A stretch of DNA of 64,000 nucleotides, taken from assembly GCF_002876705.1 (NCBI RefSeq), contig NZ_MDAG01000021.1, positions 59,229 through 123,228 on the forward strand. The letters run 5' to 3'. The DNA is from Enterovibrio norvegicus_B. Its GTDB lineage: Bacteria; Pseudomonadota; Gammaproteobacteria; Enterobacterales; Vibrionaceae. A program made the position numbers and the translations under genes. The notes beneath the pieces were generated by a model. It worked only from the letters and a program-made list of their open reading frames with translations, did not search any database and was not told where the DNA came from. Positions 1-8,742 of the stretch are shown in pieces; positions within the stretch are counted from its first letter, which is position 1; every line of letters starts with the position of its first letter.

Positions 1-312
1 GTTTGCATCATCGATCATAAAATCCAGCCCACACTCGCCTACCGCAACACACTTTTCAGGGGATGTTGCTAAAAACGCTTCCAACGCGGCGATGTCTCCC
101 TCTTGGTGTGAAGATGACCACACAGGGTGCAAGCCCACGGCAAAATAGAGCGGAGAATGAGAGGTAGAGAGCGATTGCACAGATGGCCATCGATCCGCCG
201 TCACACTGGGCACGATGATCGACGTGAGCCCCGCATCCACGGAGCGAGAGACCCAATAAGCAGGATCATCACTAAAAGGAGGGAAATCGAAGTGGCAGTG
301 AGTATCTATCAT
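1..312 (-). CDS. yjjV: TatD-family metal-dependent hydrolase (YjjV-like), C-terminal part cut off
   Basis: The reading frame begins with ATG at 312 and runs off the window at base 1, leaving the first 104 codons. The N-terminus contains the D-T-H-C-H-F-D metal-binding motif (residues 3-9) of TatD-type amidohydrolase-fold nucleases. Further on are V-G-L-H-P (around residue 68) and V-G-E-C-G-L-D (around residue 92), two more family blocks, the second carrying the conserved glutamate. Family members are cytoplasmic divalent-metal-dependent DNases or phosphoesterases; the substrate of YjjV proteins is not established. It lies downstream of prfC on the same strand, behind a terminator, an order also seen in E. 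coli. The family is clear; the exact paralogue (YjjV rather than TatD or YcfH) is an inference from the neighbour. Confidence 0.85.
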   Translation of the reverse strand, partial: MIDTHCHFDFPPFSDDPAYWVSRSVDAGLTSIIVPSVTADRWPSVQSLSTSHSPLYFAVGLHPVWSSSHQEGDIAALEAFLATSPEKCVAVGECGLDFMIDDAN

Positions 313-346
313 CTGAATTCCTTTTTCATTTTCCCTTAGCATACAA

Positions 347-372
347 AAAAGCCGTCAATTAAGACGGCTTTT
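347..372. terminator. Rho-independent terminator downstream of prfC
   Basis: A 10-bp perfect stem (AAAAGCCGTC / GACGGCTTTT) encloses a 6-nt loop, with A-runs on one side and T-runs on the other. It follows the prfC stop on the minus strand and separates prfC from the TatD-family gene. Confidence 0.85.
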
Positions 373-411
373 GTTTAGATCAGGCATGTTGCCAAACGCA
401 ACAGTGCTGAA

Positions 412-2001
412 TCAATGCTCGCGAGTGGCGCGGAAACTGACATCAGGATGACGCTCTTGCGTCAAATTGAGGTTTACCATGGTTGGCGCGATGTACGTTA
501 AGTTGTCACCACCATCAAGCGCAAGGTTAGATTGGTTCTTACGCTGGAAATCATCCAACTTCTTACCATCAGTGCATTCAACCCAACGCGCTGTCGCAAC
601 GTTTATTGGTTCATAGATAGCTTCTACGTTGTACTCAGATTTCAAACGCGCAACAACCACGTCAAACTGAAGCACACCGACCGCACCCACGATCAAATCG
701 TTTGAGATCAGTGGACGGAACACCTGCACTGCACCTTCTTCAGACAACTGAACAAGGCCTTTCAGCAATTGTTTTTGCTTCAGTGGATCACGCAAACGAA
801 TGCGACGGAACAATTCTGGTGCAAAGTTAGGAATACCAGCGAACTTCAAATCTTCACTTTGTGTGAAGGTGTCACCAATCTGAATCGTACCGTGGTTGTG
901 TAAGCCAATGATGTCGCCCGCATAGGCTTCAGCTGCACGTGAACGGTCACCCGCCATGAAGGTTACAGCATCAGAGATAGACACCATTTTACCGGTGCGT
1001 ACATGCTTCATTTTCATGCCTTGGCTGTATTTACCAGACACGATACGCATGAATGCAATGCGGTCGCGGTGTTTTGGATCCATGTTTGCTTGGATCTTAA
1101 ACACGAAACCACTGAATTTTTCTTCACTTGATTCAACCGCACGCTCATGCGCTTGGCGAGACAACGGCTTAGGTGCCCACTCTGTCAAGCCGTCCAGCAT
1201 ATGGTCAACACCAAAGTTACCCAATGCCGTACCGAAGAATACTGGTGTTAGTTCGCCTTTCGAAAACAGCTCTTGATCGAACTCATGCGACGCGCCCATA
1301 ACCAGTTCAAGCTCTTCACGCAATTGCGCAGCAAGATCATCACCAATCGCCGTATCAAGATCTGGGTTATCCAACCCTTTAATGATGCGTTTTTCTTGGA
1401 TGGTGTGGCCTTGACCTGTTTGATACAGAATCGATTCATCACGGTGGATGTGGTAAACACCTTTGAATTCTTTACCACAACCAATTGGCCATGAAATCGG
1501 TGCACAAGCAATTTTCAGCTCATTTTCAACTTCATCAAGCACTTCCATTGGATCACGAATATCACGGTCCAATTTGTTCATGAAGGTGACGATCGGCGTA
1601 TCGCGAAGACGCGTCACTTCCATCAACTTACGTGTGCGATCCTCAACACCTTTTGCGGCATCGATAACCATCAAACATGAGTCAACAGCCGTCAATGTAC
1701 GGTAAGTATCTTCAGAGAAGTCTTCGTGTCCCGGTGTATCGAGAAGGTTTACCAAGCAATCGTTGTAAGGGAACTGCATCACGGACGTTGTCACCGAAAT
1801 ACCACGTTCTTTTTCCATTTCCATCCAGTCAGATTTCGCATGCTGGTTAGAGCCTCGACCTTTTACAGTACCGGCTTTCTGGAGCGCGTTTCCGAACAAC
1901 AGAACCTTTTCGGTGATCGTTGTTTTACCGGCATCCGGGTGCGAAATAATCGCAAACGTACGGCGTTTGTCGACTTCTTGTTGGAATGGAGAGTTTGACA
2001 T
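412..2001 (-). CDS. prfC: Peptide chain release factor 3 (RF3), GTPase
   Basis: The 529-residue protein has the family's usual length. RF3 is a translational GTPase that recycles RF1 and RF2 from post-termination ribosomes and takes part in post-peptidyl-transfer quality control. Visible motifs are G1 HPDAGKTT (21-28), G3 DTPGH (88-92) and G4 NKLD (142-145), followed by an EF-Tu-like domain II and the RF3-specific C-terminal domain. The ATG at 2001 gives the standard N-terminus. The Shine-Dalgarno is weak: a GGAA about 12 nt upstream. It is transcribed alone, with 405 bp upstream and a terminator downstream. Confidence 0.98.
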   Translation of the reverse strand: MSNSPFQQEVDKRRTFAIISHPDAGKTTITEKVLLFGNALQKAGTVKGRGSNQHAKSDWMEMEKERGISVTTSVMQFPYNDCLVNLLDTPGHEDFSEDTYRTLTAVDSCLMVIDAAKGVEDRTRKLMEVTRLRDTPIVTFMNKLDRDIRDPMEVLDEVENELKIACAPISWPIGCGKEFKGVYHIHRDESILYQTGQGHTIQEKRIIKGLDNPDLDTAIGDDLAAQLREELELVMGASHEFDQELFSKGELTPVFFGTALGNFGVDHMLDGLTEWAPKPLSRQAHERAVESSEEKFSGFVFKIQANMDPKHRDRIAFMRIVSGKYSQGMKMKHVRTGKMVSISDAVTFMAGDRSRAAEAYAGDIIGLHNHGTIQIGDTFTQSEDLKFAGIPNFAPELFRRIRLRDPLKQKQLLKGLVQLSEEGAVQVFRPLISNDLIVGAVGVLQFDVVVARLKSEYNVEAIYEPINVATARWVECTDGKKLDDFQRKNQSNLALDGGDNLTYIAPTMVNLNLTQERHPDVSFRATREH

Positions 2002-2406
2002 GCTTAGACAATTTCCGGTTTAGGCAGTGCGGAGGAACCTGAAGGTACCGCAATTCTGCGCGTCATATGTGATCGGCGGGTATTTTGTACGATCTGGCGC
2101 ATAGACTCAACGTTGAAGCCTAAATTACGCTGAGATAATTATCGCCCAGTGTTGTTGTTACGCGAAATGTCCCTCAAAACCGTAAACTGATTTGAGAGAA
2201 CCTATCTAGCTCACTCCTCACCCATTTGTATACTGAGTGAAAAGCACACCAAGAGACCCTTTTCAAATATCATTTATAAATCAGTGTTTAATCATCAATC
2301 GAACGTTGCTGCACTTACAGCCTTTTGAAGTATCGGCTTAAACAATCACATGCATACACATTTGTTTCCCCACCTGCGGGAAAGGGTTCAAGGGTTCAAT
2401 CACCCC
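2002..2406 (-). promoter_or_regulatory. prfC upstream region with a candidate sigma-70 promoter
   Basis: This 405-bp stretch between rimI and prfC holds no convincing gene. On the minus strand a possible -35 TTGAGT (2110-2105) is 17 bp from a possible -10 CAAAAT (2087-2082), about 80 nt before the prfC ATG. Each hexamer matches consensus at four of six positions. Just beyond rimI, 2365-2383 can form a TTTCCC/GGGAAA hairpin without a good U-tract. Confidence 0.3.
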
Positions 2407-2853
2407 CTACTCAAACCAGTAACTCATGATCAACGCATCCTCTCGTCCACCCGCTATAGGGTAGTAATCGAAGCGACGATCGAATTCATTAAAACCTTGA
2501 GATTCATAAAGCCTAATAGCGTTTACATTGCTTTCACGCACCTCAAGCCATGCTTCCTGGGCACCAGCAGACTGCATACAATCGATAAACGCTAAGAGAA
2601 GTTGCTTCCCATAGCCCTTACCTTGTTGTGTCGGTGCAACAGCGATATTTAATAAAGACGCTTCACCCGCTACACATTGCCCATAGAAATACCCCACCAC
2701 GTCGCCATCCACGACAAGGACACGGTTACAAGCAAACTTGGTTTCAGCTTGAGCCAACATCGATTCGGCCCACGGATGCGTATGTGCAGCACGCTCTATC
2801 TTAATAACAGAGTCAAACCACTGCTCGTCTAGCGTGAGAAATTCAGCGTTCAT
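2407..2853 (-). CDS. rimI: Ribosomal protein S18 alanine N-acetyltransferase
   Basis: A 148-residue GNAT protein. RimI acetylates the N-terminal alanine of ribosomal protein S18 using acetyl-CoA. The acetyl-CoA loop is visible as a Q-G-K-G-Y-G-K stretch preceded by L-N-I-A-V-A-P. The C-terminal half has N-A-I-R-L-Y-E-S-Q-G-F, the usual GNAT motif B. The start was set at ATG 2853, inside the end of holD, which gives the canonical N-terminus; an in-frame upstream ATG would add twelve atypical residues. The two genes overlap by 11 bp, so translation is probably coupled. The holD-rimI pairing is typical of gammaproteobacteria. Confidence 0.93.
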   Translation of the reverse strand: MNAEFLTLDEQWFDSVIKIERAAHTHPWAESMLAQAETKFACNRVLVVDGDVVGYFYGQCVAGEASLLNIAVAPTQQGKGYGKQLLLAFIDCMQSAGAQEAWLEVRESNVNAIRLYESQGFNEFDRRFDYYPIAGGREDALIMSYWFE

Positions 2854-3238
2854 ATTGTCGGATCTGCACCCACAATGCTTTTTTCGCATCAGGGTTATCT
2901 TGAAGAAGTGAAAGTGACGGCGACGTAAGTTGCTTTACATCTGCCATCGCGATGGCATCAACACCCGCAAACCAACACCATTCCAAGGCGTGTGATTTGA
3001 GATTTGAAAGTGCTTCTCTCGGCAAGCGCAGTGCTTGATCCGGCGTAAGCTTCATACTGGCTAAGATCTTACCAAACAGCCATGCGTCATGTTCATTCGG
3101 CGTTGTTTCAGACACAAACAACAGCTTACAGGTATCCGGTAACGTCAATGTGTTTAACGCAGCGTTGGGAAACAATTCAGGGCGTCGCAATCCCCATACG
3201 GGAATACCCATTTCTTTGAGACGTTGAACATCGTTCAT
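2843..3238 (-). CDS. holD: DNA polymerase III psi subunit
   Basis: A 131-residue protein with the psi-subunit pattern: an N-terminal segment M-G-I-P-V-W with nearby aromatic residues, a central L-L-F-V-S, and a W-C-W-F-A stretch near the C-terminus. Psi (HolD) bridges chi (HolC) to the clamp loader and so couples the replicase to SSB. The family is poorly conserved, and the assignment leans on position directly upstream of, and overlapping, rimI. No catalytic residues are expected. Confidence 0.88.
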   Translation of the reverse strand: MNDVQRLKEMGIPVWGLRRPELFPNAALNTLTLPDTCKLLFVSETTPNEHDAWLFGKILASMKLTPDQALRLPREALSNLKSHALEWCWFAGVDAIAMADVKQLTSPSLSLLQDNPDAKKALWVQIRQYER

Positions 3239-3310
3239 AAAAAGCGAGAGCCCGTTTCACGAGGTAAGGTTAATGAAGGCATGCTATCAAAAAACAGGTA
3301 AAGCAGGAAT

Positions 3311-3342
3311 GTCAGCGCGCGCCATAACGGTGAAGCGCTGAC
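3311..3342. repeat. 8-bp perfect inverted repeat in the yhbS-holD gap
   Basis: GTCAGCGC (3311-3318) and GCGCTGAC (3335-3342) are separated by 16 nt. The element lies 15 bp after the yhbS stop on the minus strand and upstream of holD. There is no strong T-run after it, so it may be a weak terminator or an operator for holD. Confidence 0.35.
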
Positions 3343-3356
3343 AAGTTGAGTGAGGA

Positions 3357-3860
3357 TTATAGCGCGTCAAATTCTGCGCAATACTCGACTAACCCTGTTA
3401 CATCGCTGAATGCACCATCGAGTAGCTCGATCGCCATGAAGGCATCAGCCGGCACATCCCACTTGCAGGTCAACGAATATTGAGAAGCTGGAACAAAACC
3501 AACACGCGAATAGTAAGCAGGATCGCCCAGAACAACACAGGCGGGATAACCAAACTCACTCAGAATTTCAAAGCCTTCACGGATCATGTCAGACGCCAAG
3601 CCTTGTTTTCGGTAATCAGGGTGCACACAAACGGGCGCTAAACCTTGAATGCCCGTGTCTCGCCCGCCAATAATCACAGGGCTAAACATAATGTGTCCAA
3701 CAACCTTACCGTCGTCATTGCATGCAACGAGGGACAAGGTGTTATGTCCATTCTCACGCAATGTCATGACCAATTTAGCTTCTGCATCAGTATCGAACGC
3801 TTTTTTTACCAATCGATCGATAGGCAGGAGGTCAGCTGGAGCTTCAGATCTTAGGAGCAT
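3357..3860 (-). CDS. yhbS: GNAT N-acetyltransferase, YhbS-like
   Basis: A 167-residue GNAT protein that begins M-L-L-R-S-E-A-P. The start at 3860 lies within the 3' end of ubiT (17-bp overlap), which points to translational coupling; a longer in-frame extension exists but would be translated inside ubiT. The acetyl-CoA-binding block is P-V-C-V-H-P-D-Y-R-K-Q-G-L-A. Further on, V-V-L-G-D-P-A-Y-Y-S-R-V-G-F-V-P-A is typical of the YhbS subgroup. Pairing with an SCP2-domain gene matches the E. coli yhbS-yhbT (ubiT) neighbourhood. The acceptor substrate is unknown. Confidence 0.88.
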   Translation of the reverse strand: MLLRSEAPADLLPIDRLVKKAFDTDAEAKLVMTLRENGHNTLSLVACNDDGKVVGHIMFSPVIIGGRDTGIQGLAPVCVHPDYRKQGLASDMIREGFEILSEFGYPACVVLGDPAYYSRVGFVPASQYSLTCKWDVPADAFMAIELLDGAFSDVTGLVEYCAEFDAL

Positions 3861-4380
3861 AGTGCGCTTCTTCCAAAGAGGTTGGGGCTTGCAGGCCTTT
3901 CTGAACAAAATCAGCTAAGGAAAACAATGCCTGTCGAAGCATGGAGGGTAACGAGTCCAGATCCACGCTGTCCATCAAATTCTTCACTTCTAGACCTAAT
4001 TCTGTATCGCCTTCAATAATCAAACGACGCTGGAAGAATAAGGTATCAGGATCTTCTTTACGTGCAGCGATTAAAATCAAATCGTTAAGATCGCCACTGA
4101 AGCGCACATCGGCGTTTTCAATATCACTGCGAACCACCAGCTTTTCATTTTCAAAGCTGATGTAGCTTTGAAAACCAATATCGCGAACGTGCACTTCTAA
4201 CCAACGATTTTCGAGGAACTCGAACTCACCATCGTCTAACGCTTCTTGAAAAACACGTTTCAATGTTTCAAGCATCAATGATTGCTGAACTGATGCTGGA
4301 ACAAGCTTAACAGGTAAGCGAAGAAAAGCAGGAGCTTGCTGTACTAACTTAGTGTGAATCTTGTCGAGCAAAATAGCCAT
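3844..4380 (-). CDS. ubiT: SCP2-domain accessory protein of O2-independent ubiquinone synthesis
   Basis: A 178-residue protein with an SCP2-type lipid-binding fold across about residues 45-150. In E. coli UbiT (YhbT) acts with UbiU and UbiV so that ubiquinone can be made without oxygen; UbiT is thought to bind hydrophobic intermediates, as UbiJ does in the aerobic pathway. ubiU and ubiV lie on the opposite strand about 2.4 kb away, with a c-di-GMP gene between. yhbS follows with overlap. The start at 4380 gives M-A-I-L-L-D-K-I-H. Its promoter must lie in the 175-bp divergent region shared with rocS. Confidence 0.93.
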   Translation of the reverse strand: MAILLDKIHTKLVQQAPAFLRLPVKLVPASVQQSLMLETLKRVFQEALDDGEFEFLENRWLEVHVRDIGFQSYISFENEKLVVRSDIENADVRFSGDLNDLILIAARKEDPDTLFFQRRLIIEGDTELGLEVKNLMDSVDLDSLPSMLRQALFSLADFVQKGLQAPTSLEEAHYAPKI

Positions 4381-4480
4381 CCAATTTAAGGTCAGTCGAA
4401 ACGAACATGTATTGTATGCCAGTGGATCACCTAACTTTTATGCCTTGAGTCAAAAAAACAGTGCTCATCGCTATAAAGGT

Positions 4481-4546
4481 TTATCTCTGCTATCTCAACG
4501 TTATATAGTATTGAATTAATTCGGAGTTGTATTTGGAAATACTCCG
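4481..4546 (+). promoter_or_regulatory. Candidate rocS promoter and 5' leader hairpin
   Basis: A -10-like TATAGT (4504-4509) lies 17 bp after a poor -35 (TTATCT, 4481-4486). Ten nt before the coding start, CGGAGT (4522-4527) and ACTCCG (4541-4546) form an inverted repeat; an alternative inner stem GTATTT/AAATAC also fits. The 4381-4555 gap is shared with divergent ubiT. Confidence 0.3.
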
Positions 4547-4555
4547 CCAGTTCGG

Positions 4556-6631
4556 ATGTGTGGTGCCTTAATGCCAATGAAGCAGTTAACATATTGGTTC
4601 TCCCGTCTCACTCATAACAGCCCTTTTCTCTTCGCCGTTCTCGACAAAAACCACCAGTACCTATGGGTCAGCCAGCGTTATTGTGAAATCAGTGGATTGA
4701 ATCAGGATGAGTTAGTAGGAAAACACGATAAGGACATATTGGGTTCGACGTTCTACGAGGCATTAAAACCCCATTATTTACGTGCCGTTAACGGAGAAAA
4801 CTCCGAAGGTGAAATCGTTCTCAACGATGGTGTACATGACTCCAGCTTTCACTTCAGCGTTTCCACGATCGGTCCTTCTCTGCATGAAGGATTGCCTGAA
4901 GGTGCGATCGTTTTTCATGCTGTAGATACCTCTGAGCGTCAGATACTCACCAGTGCGCTTGAATCATCCGAACACAGATTTAAACACCTTAGCCAGCTTG
5001 TGAGCGATGGCTGTTGTGTATTGGATGATGGCATTGTTTTAAGCGCTAACGAACGCGCAGTCGCCTTACTGGGCTATGACAACGTCAATGAAATCCTTGG
5101 TGAGGATATCGAAAAGCTGCTGATAAGCCCCGTAAAAGGGCGCTCTATTGTGGCAGCGTTAACGTCGTTGAAACCCGGACAGCAACTCGCTTGCCAACCG
5201 GTTTGCACCGCTGCAGATAGCAGCCCGATCAATATCGCATTCAGTGCCATCAATGTACTAGGCAGTGAAGGGTCGATCATCACCCTTTCCCGCTCCGTGT
5301 CAGAGCCTGAAAACCACAAGCAAACCATTGAAAAATTAGCACAGTTTGATGCACTCACTGGGCTGTATAATCGTCACGGCTTTTCGCGTCGATTAGAGCA
5401 GTTAATCGCCAATAAAACGCCGCTGGCCATGTTCTATCTTGATGTCGATAATTTCAAAAACATCAATGACTCTCTTGGTCATCACATTGGTGATCGTGTT
5501 CTGCAAGACATCGCTCAACGTCTAAGAAAGCAGTTGCCGCCAGAAACCATCCTCGGCCATCTCGGTGGTGATGAGTTCGCAGTATTGATGCCCGAACAAA
5601 GCGATCAAGCCTTGGCCACAGACCTCGCTAACCGCATTGTGGATGTGATCAGCCAACCTTTCGATCTTTACCACTTCAGTAAATTCCTCGCGTGTTCCAT
5701 TGGATTGGTGAAATACCCGGGCGATGGTAAAGATGCACGCAGTTTGCTGCAAAATGCCGACACCGCGATGTACGAAGCCAAAGAGCAAGGCCGTAATCGG
5801 GTGGTGAATTACAGCCAACACATGAACAAAGAAGCGCGCATGCGTTTATGGCTGGAAATAGAGCTCCAGAAAGCCTTGCAAAACAACGGACTGGAAGTGT
5901 GGTATCAGCCTAAGGTTAGTGCGAAAGATTACACCATCAATGGTGCAGAGGCGCTAGTTCGCTGGAAGCACCCTGTTGAAGGCTACATAAGCCCTGCACG
6001 CTTTATCCCTGTGGCTGAACGTTCTGGCATGATTGAATTACTAGGCCGAAATGTCATGCGCGAGGTGTTCCAAACCGTGAGGCGCTGGCAAAACATGAAG
6101 GTATTGCCGGGTCGTGTGGCGATAAATCTCTCGCCACAACAGTTCAAAAACCCGAACCTCACTTCGCACATGAAAAAACTTCAGATCGCGACGCAAACCG
6201 ATCCATCACTCATTACCTTTGAGCTGACGGAAAGTGCGGTCATGAATGACGGCGAACACGCCATCCAAATGCTCAACGCCATTAAAGATCTCGGCTTTTC
6301 CTTGTCGATTGACGATTTTGGTACTGGGTATTCGTCGTTGTCTTATCTGGCTAAATTCCCGCTTGATGAGTTGAAAATCGACCGCGCATTTATTTGCGAC
6401 ATGGAGACGTTTCCTAAACAGGTCACCTTGATTGAAAACATCATCAACCTTGGTCGATCATTGAACATGTCGTTAGTGGCCGAAGGCGTCGAAACTGGCA
6501 AGCAAGCAAGCGTATTAGCCAACCTAAAGTGCGACACCATTCAGGGTTTCCACTTCTATAAACCCATGCCTCGTGCAGAATTTGAAGCCATCTTGGTAGG
6601 CAACAAAAAAGTCAAAGCAAAAGCGTCATAA
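4556..6631 (+). CDS. rocS: PAS-GGDEF-EAL cyclic-di-GMP enzyme, RocS orthologue
   Basis: A 691-residue cytoplasmic protein with no membrane segments. In order it has an N-terminal PAS domain (about 15-125), a second PAS-like region (about 140-245), GGDEF (about 258-420) and EAL (about 430-685). The diguanylate cyclase motif is intact, G-G-D-E-F at 337-341. The phosphodiesterase motifs E-A-L-V-R-W (465-470), D-D-F-G-T-G and L-K-I-D are also intact, so both activities are possible; GGDEF-EAL proteins with a full EAL usually act as phosphodiesterases. Position between ubiT and ubiU is the same as V. cholerae VC0653 (RocS), a regulator of rugosity, biofilm and motility. Start codons at 4556, 4571 and 4577 are all in frame and none has a clear Shine-Dalgarno, so the first seven residues are uncertain. 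Confidence 0.85.
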   Translation: MCGALMPMKQLTYWFSRLTHNSPFLFAVLDKNHQYLWVSQRYCEISGLNQDELVGKHDKDILGSTFYEALKPHYLRAVNGENSEGEIVLNDGVHDSSFHFSVSTIGPSLHEGLPEGAIVFHAVDTSERQILTSALESSEHRFKHLSQLVSDGCCVLDDGIVLSANERAVALLGYDNVNEILGEDIEKLLISPVKGRSIVAALTSLKPGQQLACQPVCTAADSSPINIAFSAINVLGSEGSIITLSRSVSEPENHKQTIEKLAQFDALTGLYNRHGFSRRLEQLIANKTPLAMFYLDVDNFKNINDSLGHHIGDRVLQDIAQRLRKQLPPETILGHLGGDEFAVLMPEQSDQALATDLANRIVDVISQPFDLYHFSKFLACSIGLVKYPGDGKDARSLLQNADTAMYEAKEQGRNRVVNYSQHMNKEARMRLWLEIELQKALQNNGLEVWYQPKVSAKDYTINGAEALVRWKHPVEGYISPARFIPVAERSGMIELLGRNVMREVFQTVRRWQNMKVLPGRVAINLSPQQFKNPNLTSHMKKLQIATQTDPSLITFELTESAVMNDGEHAIQMLNAIKDLGFSLSIDDFGTGYSSLSYLAKFPLDELKIDRAFICDMETFPKQVTLIENIINLGRSLNMSLVAEGVETGKQASVLANLKCDTIQGFHFYKPMPRAEFEAILVGNKKVKAKAS

Positions 6632-6641
6632 GCCCTATTGC

Positions 6642-6685
6642 GTCGGGTTGCTGAGCGAAAAAGCCATCAACCCGACCGCTTTTTT
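6642..6685 (+). terminator. Terminator downstream of rocS
   Basis: GTCGGGTTG (6642-6650) pairs with CAACCCGAC (6668-6676) and is followed by CGCTTTTTT. A 17-nt loop separates the arms. Confidence 0.7.
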
Positions 6686-6726
6686 CATGGCTTTCCGAAA
6701 TGAAACGCGGCGTATGACGCGTAAAC

Positions 6727-6814
6727 CTGCCTTATATCAATGCCCCGTCAGAAGTGACTCCCTAAAATCCCTTCATTAGGTTCATTAACACAACACGTCA
6801 TATTCTTTGACGTG
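6727..6814 (+). promoter_or_regulatory. ubiUV upstream elements: partial FNR-like site and leader hairpin
   Basis: A 14-bp segment at 6727-6740 ends with a perfect ATCAA half site but has a poor left half (7 of 10 conserved positions). E. coli ubiUV is induced by Fnr, which makes it a weak candidate only. CACGTCA (6794-6800) and TGACGTG (6808-6814) form a 7-bp hairpin that ends one base before the GGGGA Shine-Dalgarno of ubiU. Confidence 0.3.
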
Positions 6815-6823
6815 GGGAATTAT

Positions 6824-7819
6824 ATGGAATTACTTTGCCCGGCAGGGAATCTACCCGCCCTAAAAACCGCCATCGATAATGGTGCGGACGCCGTTTACAT
6901 CGGTTTTAAAGATGGCACTAACGCCCGTCATTTCGCTGGATTAAACTTCGACGGAAAGAAGCTTCAAAAAGCAGCAAGTTATGTGCACGATCGCAATAAG
7001 AAACTGCATGTCGCACTCAACACCTTTGCCCACCCTGATGGCTTCCACCGTTGGACGGATGCCGTTGATGCTGCGGTCGATCTCGGTGTTGATGCCTTGA
7101 TCGTGGCCGATCTGGCCGTGCTAGATTATGCCGCGACCAAACACCCAGACATGGAAATTCACCTGTCAGTGCAGGCATCAGCCACAAACAGTGCAGCCAT
7201 CGATTTCTACCGCGATCATTTCAACGTAAAGCGTGTGGTTCTTCCTCGTGTGCTGTCTATGCACCAAGTAAAACAGCTTTCTCGCACCACAGATGTCGAT
7301 CTAGAAGTCTTTGCCTTCGGCAGCCTTTGCATCATGTCTGAGGGGCGTTGCTATCTGTCGTCATACCTCACAGGAGAATCGCCGAACACGGTCGGTGCAT
7401 GCTCTCCGGCAAAATATGTGCGCTGGAAAGAAACCAACGAAGGGTTAGAGTCTCGTCTGAATGAGATTTTGATCGACCGTTACAAAACAGGCGAAAACGC
7501 CGGTTACCCGACCTTGTGTAAAGGCCGTTTCATCACCGATGGTGAGCCGTACCACGCACTGGAAGAGCCAACGAGTCTGAATACCCTGTCTATCCTGCCT
7601 GAGCTGTTTGAAGCAAACATAGCTTCCGTCAAGATTGAAGGCCGCCAACGAAGCCCAGCTTATGTCGAACAAGTAACACGCACATGGCGACAAGCCATTG
7701 ATAGCTACAAAGCAAACCCTGAGGGCTACCACGTACTGCCTCAATGGAATCAATGCTTAGACAGCGTGTCTGAAGGGGCGCAAACCACCCTTGGCGCATA
7801 CCACCGCAAATGGCAGTAG
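6824..7819 (+). CDS. ubiU: O2-independent ubiquinone hydroxylation protein UbiU (U32 peptidase-like)
   Basis: A 331-residue protein, the same length as E. coli UbiU (YhbU). With UbiV it forms a [4Fe-4S] heterodimer that supports O2-independent, prephenate-dependent hydroxylation in ubiquinone synthesis. The four cluster ligands fall exactly at the E. coli positions: C169, C176, C193 and C232. The start was placed at ATG 6824 because GGGGA lies four bases upstream and the protein then begins M-E-L-L-C-P-A-G; the ATG twelve bases earlier overlaps the leader hairpin. ubiV follows after 13 bp, so the two genes form one operon. Confidence 0.96.
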   Translation: MELLCPAGNLPALKTAIDNGADAVYIGFKDGTNARHFAGLNFDGKKLQKAASYVHDRNKKLHVALNTFAHPDGFHRWTDAVDAAVDLGVDALIVADLAVLDYAATKHPDMEIHLSVQASATNSAAIDFYRDHFNVKRVVLPRVLSMHQVKQLSRTTDVDLEVFAFGSLCIMSEGRCYLSSYLTGESPNTVGACSPAKYVRWKETNEGLESRLNEILIDRYKTGENAGYPTLCKGRFITDGEPYHALEEPTSLNTLSILPELFEANIASVKIEGRQRSPAYVEQVTRTWRQAIDSYKANPEGYHVLPQWNQCLDSVSEGAQTTLGAYHRKWQ

Positions 7820-7832
7820 GAGCTAACCACTT

Positions 7833-8699
7833 ATGAAATACTCTCTTGGCCCGCTACTGTACTTTTGGCCGAAAAACGACGTTGAAGATTTCTACCATCA
7901 AGCTGCTACTGGCCAAGCTGATATTGTTTATCTCGGTGAAACAGTATGTTCCAAGCGCAGAGAGATGCGCACTAACGACTGGCTAGATTTGGCACGAGAA
8001 CTCGCAAACAGTGGCAAACAAGTGGTGCTTTCCACCATGGCATTGCTCGAAGCACCGTCTGAAGTCAACATCATGAAAACCTTGATCGACAATGGCGAAT
8101 TCATTGTTGAAGCAAACGATGTGTCAGCCATTCAGCTTGCTCACGCGAAAGGGGTGCCTTTTGTCGCGGGCCCAGCGCTTAACCTATACAACGCACAAGC
8201 ACTAAACGTGATGCTGAAAAAAGGCATGACTCGCTGGTGCATGCCCGTCGAGTTATCACGTGATTGGCTGCAAAAGGTGCTTGTTGAAGCTGAGGCCTTA
8301 GGTATTCGAGACAAATTTGAGGTTGAAGTCTTCAGCTATGGGCATTTGCCATTGGCCTATTCGGCACGCTGTTTCACAGCAAGAGCTGAAGACAAACCCA
8401 AAGACAAATGCGAAACCTGCTGTATTCGCTACCCACAAGGCATTGACGTAAAAAGCCAAGAAGGCCAATCGGTCTTTACGTTAAATGGCATTCAGACACA
8501 ATCTGGCTATTGCTACGATCTGAGTGGCGACCTTGTTTCAATGGATGGCGTGGTCGATGTGGTTCGTATTAGCCCGCAGGGTAAAGATACCTTAGACGTT
8601 CTTGCTGGCTTCAAATCAGGTCAATCAGGCTTTACGCCACGTAGTCATCAATGTAACGGCTACTGGCACGGCATCGAAGGCATGGCGACACAAGGCTAA
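7833..8699 (+). CDS. ubiV: O2-independent ubiquinone hydroxylation protein UbiV
   Basis: A 288-residue U32-family protein, partner of UbiU in the heterodimer required for ubiquinone synthesis under anoxia. The expected [4Fe-4S] ligands are present at C39, C180, C193 and C197; C196 is an extra neighbouring cysteine. AGGAG upstream supports the ATG at 7833. The gene ends just before a strong bidirectional terminator shared with convergent nlpI. Confidence 0.96.
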   Translation: MKYSLGPLLYFWPKNDVEDFYHQAATGQADIVYLGETVCSKRREMRTNDWLDLARELANSGKQVVLSTMALLEAPSEVNIMKTLIDNGEFIVEANDVSAIQLAHAKGVPFVAGPALNLYNAQALNVMLKKGMTRWCMPVELSRDWLQKVLVEAEALGIRDKFEVEVFSYGHLPLAYSARCFTARAEDKPKDKCETCCIRYPQGIDVKSQEGQSVFTLNGIQTQSGYCYDLSGDLVSMDGVVDVVRISPQGKDTLDVLAGFKSGQSGFTPRSHQCNGYWHGIEGMATQG

Positions 8700-8742
8700 A
8701 TGTATCAAGCGTTACCGGACAACGCTGTAATAGATAAAAAAC

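Noticed and set aside
4440..4455. TTGA-G-TCAA palindrome as an FNR site for ubiT/rocS
   Set aside because: The spacing (one base) is not that of an FNR box, which needs four bases between the half sites.
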